DNA of 64,000 nt from Bacteroidales bacterium. Its GTDB lineage: Bacteria; Bacteroidota; Bacteroidia; Bacteroidales; UBA932. Below the pieces are notes generated by a model that made no database searches, had not been told where the DNA came from, and saw nothing but the letters and a program-made list of their open reading frames with translations. The stretch spans positions 25,163 through 89,162 of the forward strand of contig JAGAIM010000129.1 in NCBI GenBank assembly GCA_017626555.1. Reading direction: 5' to 3'. Both the position numbers and the translations under genes were made by a program. Of this stretch, positions 58,181 to 64,000 are shown one piece after another. The number at the start of each line of letters is the position of its first letter. The first letter of the stretch is position 1.

Positions 58181-59341
58181 ATGAAAAAAGCATATATACT
58201 GTTTACTCTCCTGCTGTCTTGTGTGACACTTGGAGCACAAGACCCTGATTCAAGGGATAAGTCACGTTATGCGGTCAATAATTTCGATGAAGACGACCAC
58301 TATACGATGTATCAGCCGTACGAGACTGTGTCGGTTGAAGAGCCGAAGGGCAGGAAGGTGAAGAATGTCATTCTGATGATTGGGGACGGAATGGGGCTCG
58401 AGCAGTTGAGCGCTGCCTGGATATGTAACGGACGCAGTCTCAATATCATAGATAATTTCCCTTCTACAGGCATCCAGTGGACATATTCGGCAAACAGGCT
58501 GGTGACGGATTCCGCTGCAGCCGGAACGGCATTGGCTACCGGATCCAAGACAAAGAACGGCAAGATTGCAATGAGCCCTGATGATGAGGTGCTCGAGACT
58601 TTGTCCGAATATGCAAAATCCAAAGGGAAAAAGACAGGTACATCGGTAGTATGCCGTATCTGCGATGCCACTCCTGCAGTGTTCTCGACTCACGCGGCAC
58701 ATCGTGACAGCCTGTACAATATCACCGCCCAGTTTGTGGACAGCGGACTAGATTTCCTTTTCGGCGGCGGACTCAAATGGTGGGAAAACCGTCCTGACGG
58801 ACGCGATCTGACAGCGGAGGTGGAAAGCAAGGGATATACATTTGTCAAGGACATCGATGCTCTGGAGGCTGTGGAAAGTACACCGGTCATTGCTCTGACT
58901 GCTTATAAGGAACTTCCTCCGGCATTGGACAGAGGTGATGTACATCAGGCTTCAGTCCGCAAGGCTCTTGAACTTCTTGACTGCAAGGAAGGCTTCTTCC
59001 TTATGGTGGAGGGATCCTGCATAGATGACTACGGACACGCCAACAAGGTGGGCTTTGTTATGGAGGAGATCTTCGACTTCGACCGTACCGTCGGCACTGT
59101 CCTCGAATGGGCTGCAGAAGACGGTGAGACTCTGGTGGTGGTGACAGCCGACCACGCTACTGGTGGAATGACCCTTCTTGCAGGCAGCGTCAAGGATCAG
59201 AAGGTGTCGGTGAATTTTTCCAACACCGGTCATAACGGCGTGGCTATCCCGGTATTTGCGTGGGGACCTCATTCAGAGGACTTTGTCGGAACTTATGAAA
59301 ATGCGGAACTTTCGGAAAGAATAAAGAAATTGATAAAATAG
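58181..59341 (+). CDS. Alkaline phosphatase (PhoA family), exported
   Basis: The ATG at 58181 (MKKAYILFTLLLSC) gives 386 residues with a signal peptide ending TLGAQ. Catalytic features are intact: MIGDGMG (Asp69, metal), VTDSAAAGTALATG (nucleophile Ser111), CDATPAVFSTHAAHRD, MVEGSCIDDYGHANK, TADHATGGM and a final NTGHNG. Two zinc and one magnesium site are therefore likely. The enzyme hydrolyses phosphomonoesters in the periplasm. In a sugar-utilisation operon it may strip phosphate from a phosphorylated glycan or its fragments rather than serve general phosphate starvation; no Pho-type regulator is nearby. It lies 2 bp before the esterase gene, so the two are coupled. The ATG at 58163 is less likely. 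Confidence 0.92.
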   Translation: MKKAYILFTLLLSCVTLGAQDPDSRDKSRYAVNNFDEDDHYTMYQPYETVSVEEPKGRKVKNVILMIGDGMGLEQLSAAWICNGRSLNIIDNFPSTGIQWTYSANRLVTDSAAAGTALATGSKTKNGKIAMSPDDEVLETLSEYAKSKGKKTGTSVVCRICDATPAVFSTHAAHRDSLYNITAQFVDSGLDFLFGGGLKWWENRPDGRDLTAEVESKGYTFVKDIDALEAVESTPVIALTAYKELPPALDRGDVHQASVRKALELLDCKEGFFLMVEGSCIDDYGHANKVGFVMEEIFDFDRTVGTVLEWAAEDGETLVVVTADHATGGMTLLAGSVKDQKVSVNFSNTGHNGVAIPVFAWGPHSEDFVGTYENAELSERIKKLIK

Positions 59342-59343
59342 AG

Positions 59344-60792
59344 ATGATTATGAAAAAGAATCCTTTCGTTCTTTTGACTGCCCTGACTTTGTTGGTGACA
59401 GTATTTGTAGGGTGTACCGATCCGGTCGGACCGGAGCCGGATCCGGTTCCGGATGATGAACAGCAGCAGGAAGAACCGGTCAAACTGGAGGCTCTCAAAG
59501 GTAATGTTCTTGTTACTGACAACTGGGTGTGGGATGCAAGACCTGCCATTGTCATCGAGGTGACGAATCCGAATAAAGTGGATGTGACAGAGACTGTCAA
59601 GGTGGCCATAACTACTGACCTGAAGAAGTCCGTTACTACCGTCGAACAAAGTGTGGATGTCCCTGCTTCAGGTACGACGAAGGTGACTATAACAACGGAG
59701 GAGGATCTGGATCCGGGTTTCTACAAGGCAAAATGTACAGTAGGCAAAAAGACCGCGCGCTCGTTCTTCTTCGGCATCTCTCCATACGATGTGGTTTCCG
59801 CTCCGGATATGCAGCCGGATTTTGACGAATATTGGACAAACGCCAAACTGAGCCTTCCTGAACTCAAGGAGGGAGAGACAGTGACTCTTGTCGAGGTGGC
59901 ATCAAAGAGCAGCGCCAAACGTAAGGTTTATCTGGTGGAGATGCAGTCGGCTCCTAACAGCCCTGACGGCGAGCCGGTCATCGTGCGTGGCTTCTATGTC
60001 GAGCCTCAGGACGGACAGAAGCATCCTGTAGTGATGCATTTCTTCGGATGGGATGACCGTGGCGGCTCAGTGACAGTTCCTACAGGAGGATCAGGAGATT
60101 ATGCTGAGTTCTATCTTTCTACCCGCGGACAGTATCACAACAATCGTCCTGCCTCATTCGAGAAGACAGAAGAATGGATAGCGGAACACGGTGAATGGAA
60201 AGCGGCAGATCCTTGTGAATATGCGTCGATTATGAACCCGAAAGACAAGTATAACTGGTTCGGATTCAATTTCGGAGACAAGGACGGATTCTACTATCGA
60301 GGTGCCTTCCTTGATTGCGTCCAGGCGGTACGCTTTATGGCCTCCCGTCCGACCAGTGATATGACAAACCTCTTTGCAGAGGGCTCGAGCCAAGGTGGCG
60401 CGCTTTCATACGCTTGTGCAGCCTTGAGCGACTATCCGTTCACAGCGATTGCTGCAAATGTGGCATTCCTGGGCGACTATCCAGACTATTTCAATATCGT
60501 TTCGTGGCCTGGTAACACTGCAAAGGACAATCAGGGCTCGATGACTGATGAGGAGATGTATGCATTCCTCTCATATTATGACACTAAGAATCTTGCAACA
60601 AAGATTTCGTGTGCAGTGCTTGCGAGCAGCGGTCTCCAGGACGGCACCTGCCCTCCTCACACAAATTTCGCGGCTTTCAACAACCTCGATACCGAGGACA
60701 AGGAAATGATAATAGCACCGGAAATGGGGCATAGTTATCCTTCCGGATGGTCAGGCAAACAGGAAAAATTCTTTAAGGAAAGAATCAAATAA
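59344..60792 (+). CDS. Acetyl-xylan-esterase-like alpha/beta hydrolase lipoprotein
   Basis: A 482-residue lipoprotein (TVFVGCTDP, about Cys25); an ATG at 59350 is an equally possible start. After a Pro/Glu/Gln-rich linker an Ig-like domain (about 50-145, VLVTDNWVWDARPAIVIEV) precedes a hydrolase domain (about 155-482) of the acetyl-xylan-esterase/cephalosporin-deacetylase kind: FDEYWTNAKLSL, STRGQYHNN, AFLDCVQAVRFMASRP, EGSSQGGALSYA (nucleophile Ser349), SSGLQDGTCPPHTNF (Asp) and APEMGHSYP (His). These enzymes remove O-acetyl groups from sugars. With the alkaline phosphatase beside it, the substrate glycan of this locus may carry both acetyl and phosphate groups. The target sugar is unknown. 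Confidence 0.82.
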   Translation: MIMKKNPFVLLTALTLLVTVFVGCTDPVGPEPDPVPDDEQQQEEPVKLEALKGNVLVTDNWVWDARPAIVIEVTNPNKVDVTETVKVAITTDLKKSVTTVEQSVDVPASGTTKVTITTEEDLDPGFYKAKCTVGKKTARSFFFGISPYDVVSAPDMQPDFDEYWTNAKLSLPELKEGETVTLVEVASKSSAKRKVYLVEMQSAPNSPDGEPVIVRGFYVEPQDGQKHPVVMHFFGWDDRGGSVTVPTGGSGDYAEFYLSTRGQYHNNRPASFEKTEEWIAEHGEWKAADPCEYASIMNPKDKYNWFGFNFGDKDGFYYRGAFLDCVQAVRFMASRPTSDMTNLFAEGSSQGGALSYACAALSDYPFTAIAANVAFLGDYPDYFNIVSWPGNTAKDNQGSMTDEEMYAFLSYYDTKNLATKISCAVLASSGLQDGTCPPHTNFAAFNNLDTEDKEMIIAPEMGHSYPSGWSGKQEKFFKERIK

Positions 60793-60803
60793 CATTATCA
60801 TAT

Positions 60804-62255
60804 ATGACACTTATAAAATCGATTTCAGGTATCCGTGGTACTATTGGCGGAGCCCCTGGTGAAGGCCTTTCACCTATTGACATAGTTAAGTTCACATACG
60901 CTTATTGCGAGAAGATGCGCCAGCGCAGGCCGAAGGCTGATGGTGAGCGCTACAAGGTGGTGGTCGGCAAGGATGCCCGCCTCTCCGGTGATATGGTGGA
61001 ACATCTTGTCTGCGGCACTTTGATCGCTTGCGGCGTTGATGTGGTTAAGGCTGGTTTCGCTTCCACACCTACTACAGAAATGGCTGTGACTTTCGAAGAG
61101 GCAGACGGAGGTATAATCCTGACCGCTTCGCATAATCCTAAGCAGTGGAATGCGCTCAAACTCCTTAATGAAAAGGGTGAATTCCTTAATGCAGCCGAGG
61201 GTGCTGCCATTCTGGAATGTGCAGAACAGGAGGATTTTACTTTTGCAGATGTTGACAGTCTTGGAAATATCGAAGAGAAGGATTTCACAGACCAGCACAT
61301 AGATGCGGTTCTCGCTCTTCCGGCAGTGGATGTCGAGGCTGTTCGCAATGCTCACTTCAAGGTTGCTCTTGATGCGGTCAATTCGGTCGGAGGTATAATT
61401 ATGCCACGTCTTCTTGAGCGTCTCGGAGTTGAATGTGTATGCGTGAACTGCGATCCTACCGGACAGTTCGCTCATAATCCTGAGCCGCTTCCTGCCAATC
61501 TTGTGGAACTCTGCGATGCCGTTGTGGCTAATAAGGCAGACCTTGGTGTTTCAGTCGATCCGGATGTGGACCGTCTTGCACTTATATGCGAGGACGGAAA
61601 GCCTTTCGGCGAAGAATATACACTTGTGAGCGTGGCTGATTATCTTCTTTCACGTGTTTACAACGAGGCTCTTGAGTCCGGCAAGTCTCTTGACGAGGTT
61701 GCAGCACCATACAGAATGACCACTTCATCCAACCTCTCTTCTTCAAGAGCACTGCGTGATGTGACCGAGCAATATGGCGGAGAATATACAGCGGCAGCAG
61801 TAGGTGAAGTGAATGTGACCACAAAGATGAGGGAGTGCGGCTGTCTTATAGGCGGTGAGGGTAACGGAGGAGTCATCTATCCTGCACTTCATTACGGACG
61901 TGACGCTATGGTCGGTGTTGCACTCTTCCTTACCAATCTGGCTTACAAGAAGATGAAGGTGTCCGAACTCCTCGCTACATATCCGCAGTATGTGATCGCC
62001 AAGAATAAGATCGAACTTTCCGACAAGGCTCTGATCGACAAGATTCTGGACGAAGTCAAGAAAGTATATGCTGCAGAGGATATTAACACGATTGATGGTG
62101 TGAAGATATCTTTCGAGTCGCGTAAGGAGTGGGTTCACCTGCGTCGTTCCAATACCGAGCCTATCATCCGCATCTATGCAGAAGCGGCAACTAAGGAGGC
62201 GGCTGACGCTCTTGCTCAGCAGATCATCGGCATTGCAGATTCAATCATTAAATAG
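60804..62255 (+). CDS. Phosphohexomutase (phosphoglucosamine mutase/phosphomannomutase type)
   Basis: A 483-residue cytoplasmic enzyme of the alpha-D-phosphohexomutase family. The four signatures are SGIRG and KDARLSGD near the start, TASHNPKQWN with phosphoserine Ser109, DPDVDRLAL (metal loop), GGEGNGG (sugar loop) and RRSNTEPIIRIY (phosphate loop). It moves phosphate between C1 and C6 of hexose or hexosamine phosphates. GlmM (GlcN-6-P to GlcN-1-P) and phosphomannomutase are the main options; Bacteroidetes GlmM is of similar length. It is followed 25 bp later by a sugar nucleotidyltransferase gene, and a hexosamine 1-kinase-like gene lies at 31357, so it probably serves hexosamine-1-phosphate metabolism. 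Confidence 0.88.
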   Translation: MTLIKSISGIRGTIGGAPGEGLSPIDIVKFTYAYCEKMRQRRPKADGERYKVVVGKDARLSGDMVEHLVCGTLIACGVDVVKAGFASTPTTEMAVTFEEADGGIILTASHNPKQWNALKLLNEKGEFLNAAEGAAILECAEQEDFTFADVDSLGNIEEKDFTDQHIDAVLALPAVDVEAVRNAHFKVALDAVNSVGGIIMPRLLERLGVECVCVNCDPTGQFAHNPEPLPANLVELCDAVVANKADLGVSVDPDVDRLALICEDGKPFGEEYTLVSVADYLLSRVYNEALESGKSLDEVAAPYRMTTSSNLSSSRALRDVTEQYGGEYTAAAVGEVNVTTKMRECGCLIGGEGNGGVIYPALHYGRDAMVGVALFLTNLAYKKMKVSELLATYPQYVIAKNKIELSDKALIDKILDEVKKVYAAEDINTIDGVKISFESRKEWVHLRRSNTEPIIRIYAEAATKEAADALAQQIIGIADSIIK

Positions 62256-62280
62256 TAACCGTAATTAAAACATATAGAAA

Positions 62281-63213
62281 ATGAAACCAACACTTTTGGT
62301 CCTTGCTGCAGGAATGGGAAGCCGTTATGGCGGACTGAAGCAGATGGACACCTTAGGCCCTAATGGAGAAACTATAATCGATTATTCAATCTATGATGCA
62401 GTTCGCGCCGGCTTCGGCAAGGTCGTATATATCGTCAGAGAATATTTCAAGGATGATATGATGAAGGCTGTGAATGCCAAGTATGGCAATGTGAAGTGCA
62501 TTGACGGTGAACCTCTTGAATTCGAGTTCGTTACTCAGGAACTTGACAAGATTCCTGAAGGATTCGTCCTCAATCCGGAAAGACAGAAGCCGTGGGGTAC
62601 CGCACACGCTATCCTTATGGCCAAGGATGTCATCAAAGAGCCATTTGCGGTGATCAATGGTGACGACTATTACGGACGTGATTCGTTCCAGGTGCTTGCA
62701 GACTGGCTCAGAGCCAACGAAGGCAACACCGGACATTATTCGCTCGTAGGATTCCGTCTCGAGAATACACTTTCTGAATCAGGCCAGGTATCCAGAGGCG
62801 TAGGAGCGGCAGATGACAACGGATTTCTTACAAGCGTCGTGGAGCATCACGAGATCGCACGCAATGAAGACGGTATCATTACCGGACGTGCCAGCACGAC
62901 AGGTGAAGTCGTAGAACTTGCTCCGGATGCACTCTGCTCTATGAATATGTGGGGATTCACTCCTGATTATTTCGAAAAGAGCGAGGAGATATTCACCGAC
63001 TTCCTTAAGGACAATATCACCGAACTCAAGTCGGAGTTCTATATTCCTTTTGTCATTGACAGTCTCATTAAAAAGGGAACAGGTAAATGTGAACTCCTCA
63101 AGACCACATCAAAGTGGTTCGGCGTCACATTCAAGGAAGACCGTCCTGGAGTGGTGGCTAAACTTCAGGAGTTCGCTGACAAAGGCGTATATCCTTCTCC
63201 ATTGTACGAATAA
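62281..63213 (+). CDS. Sugar-phosphate nucleotidyltransferase
   Basis: A 310-residue cytoplasmic NTP-transferase. It starts with the nucleotide-binding signature LVLAAGMGSRYGGLKQMD (residues 5-22). Then come KPWGTAHAILMAKD, FAVINGDDYYGRDSF (metal-binding Asp in NGDD) and WGFTPDYFEKSE. It lacks the C-terminal hexapeptide repeats of GlmU. Homologues in Bacteroidetes are often next to NahK-type kinases, which would make UDP-GlcNAc or UDP-GalNAc from the 1-phosphate. Here it follows the phosphohexomutase and precedes an FHS-type sugar transporter gene. UDP-hexosamine formation is inferred; glucose-1-phosphate thymidylyl- or uridylyltransferase activity is the alternative. Confidence 0.85.
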   Translation: MKPTLLVLAAGMGSRYGGLKQMDTLGPNGETIIDYSIYDAVRAGFGKVVYIVREYFKDDMMKAVNAKYGNVKCIDGEPLEFEFVTQELDKIPEGFVLNPERQKPWGTAHAILMAKDVIKEPFAVINGDDYYGRDSFQVLADWLRANEGNTGHYSLVGFRLENTLSESGQVSRGVGAADDNGFLTSVVEHHEIARNEDGIITGRASTTGEVVELAPDALCSMNMWGFTPDYFEKSEEIFTDFLKDNITELKSEFYIPFVIDSLIKKGTGKCELLKTTSKWFGVTFKEDRPGVVAKLQEFADKGVYPSPLYE

Positions 63214-63232
63214 CAACTAAACTGATAAGACA

Positions 63233-64000
63233 ATGAACAATAACAAGACAAACTGGGTAGCGGTGGGTACTATGATCTTCCTCTTCGGAATGATCTCATT
63301 CGTTACCAACCTTGCAGCCCCTATCGGAGTGATATGGAAACAGGCTCCTGGAATCGAAGGCTCCAATGTATGGGGAATGATGGGTAATATGATGAACTTC
63401 CTCGCATATCTGTTTATGGGTATTCCTGCGGGTAAGTGCATCAATAAATATGGCTATAAGAAGACCACTCTTCTTGGTGTGGGCGTAGGTCTTGTGGGTG
63501 TATTCATCCAGTTCCTTTCCGGAAAGGTGGGCGTGGGCGTTTCACTTGCAGGTCTTCCTGTGAATTTCTTCGTATATCTTCTCGGAGCATTCGTATGCGG
63601 ATTCTCCGTATGTATCCTCAATGTAGTGGTGAACCCTATGCTCAACATCCTAGGTGGTGGCGGAAACAGGGCAAACCAGTTCGTTCAGATCGGTGGAACA
63701 TTCAACTCGCTTGTCGGAACTCTCACTCCTATGCTTGTGGGTGCCCTTGTCGGATCGGTTACAGCAAGTACTCAGATCGCTGATGTCAATCTGGTGCTTT
63801 TCATCGCAATGGGTGTGTTTGCTACTACATTCATCATCCTCACTTTCGTCCCATTCGTCGAGCCTGAGCAGGAGAAGTCAGACGCAACCGTGAAGAACCT
63901 TCTCAAGTACAAGCATCTTGTATTCGGTGTCATCGCCATCTTCCTTTATGTGGGAGTGGAGGTAGGTATCCCGGGTACTCTCAACTTCTATCTCACCGAC
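63233..64000 (+). CDS. MFS sugar transporter, FHS family, partial
   Basis: The first 256 residues of an inner-membrane symporter that continues beyond the right edge. The start ATG at 63233 is 19 bp after the nucleotidyltransferase stop codon. TM1 has WVAVGTMIFLFGMISFVTNLAAP, followed by MMNFLAYLFMGIPAGKCINKYGYKKTTLLG, CILNVVVNPMLNILGGGGNRANQFVQIGGTFNSLVGTLTPM and FLYVGVEVGIPGTLN, which mirror the FHS transporter at 11009-12262 (NPYL, YVGVEVCIGGNIN). By position it could import GalNAc or another hexosamine from the GalNAc/DUF4832 system. Seven to eight of the twelve helices are inside the window. Confidence 0.85.
   Translation, partial: MNNNKTNWVAVGTMIFLFGMISFVTNLAAPIGVIWKQAPGIEGSNVWGMMGNMMNFLAYLFMGIPAGKCINKYGYKKTTLLGVGVGLVGVFIQFLSGKVGVGVSLAGLPVNFFVYLLGAFVCGFSVCILNVVVNPMLNILGGGGNRANQFVQIGGTFNSLVGTLTPMLVGALVGSVTASTQIADVNLVLFIAMGVFATTFIILTFVPFVEPEQEKSDATVKNLLKYKHLVFGVIAIFLYVGVEVGIPGTLNFYLTD

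Noticed and set aside
1-64000. Mobile island, conjugative element, CRISPR array or defence system
   Set aside because: No integrase, transposase, relaxase, cas gene, direct-repeat array or tRNA attachment site was seen; only short REP-like repeats and one 101-bp inverted repeat.

Overview
The window looks like a chromosomal carbohydrate-utilisation region of a Bacteroidales bacterium, probably an uncultured gut or rumen type. The evidence is three SusC/SusD pairs, many lipoprotein signal peptides ending in Cys, FISUMP, BACON and fimbrillin-like domains, and promoters that fit the Bacteroidetes consensus (TTG, about 19 nt, TAnnTTTG). I cannot name the genus. I see no tRNA, rRNA, CRISPR array, integrase, transposase or conjugation gene. 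Both ends cut through a gene.

Region A (1-13987, all minus strand) is a chitin/chitosan or GlcNAc/GlcN locus. In transcription order it encodes a ROK sugar kinase, a NagB-like deaminase, an FHS-type MFS sugar transporter, a ThuA-like lipoprotein, a GH9 enzyme, a second ThuA-like lipoprotein, a GH18 chitinase-like lipoprotein, SusC and SusD. The N-terminal part of a propeller-type sensor/regulator follows. No nagA deacetylase is present.

Region B (14064-16250) holds two housekeeping genes, a DUF456 membrane protein and a Xaa-Pro aminopeptidase. Between them lies a 101-bp highly structured inverted repeat.

Region C (16282-31110) is a ribose/nucleoside-type utilisation locus. It contains ribokinase, a DMT-type permease, SusC/SusD, a BACON-FISUMP lipoprotein, an exported nucleoside hydrolase, two homologous beta-propeller proteins, a BNR/sialidase-like protein and a divergent LacI regulator. 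A DUF4434 protein closes the region. The rbsK/lacI intergenic region carries four TTGMGCAA boxes, three of them exactly 20 bp apart.

Region D (31278-42815) is a GalNAc/galactosamine locus. It encodes three unrelated candidate alpha-GalNAc or alpha-Gal hydrolases (GH109-like, GH36-like, GH31-like), a NahK-like kinase, a CBM9-like protein and a PfkB kinase. It also has a DeoR/AgaR-type regulator, AgaS and a GatZ/KbaZ protein. The GH36-like gene is split by a frameshift at a run of nine G.

Region E (42854-64000, plus strand) continues from D with a third SusC/SusD pair and a CBM9-like surface lipoprotein. Four DUF4874/DUF4832-type putative hydrolases follow, one fused to a fimbrillin-like domain. 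A multidomain lipoprotein, a thioredoxin-like lipoprotein, an alkaline phosphatase and an acetyl-xylan-esterase-like lipoprotein come next. The region ends with a phosphohexomutase, a sugar nucleotidyltransferase and a partial MFS sugar transporter. Regions D and E together look like a system for a GalNAc-containing, possibly phosphorylated and acetylated glycan. This is the best candidate here for an undescribed degradation system.
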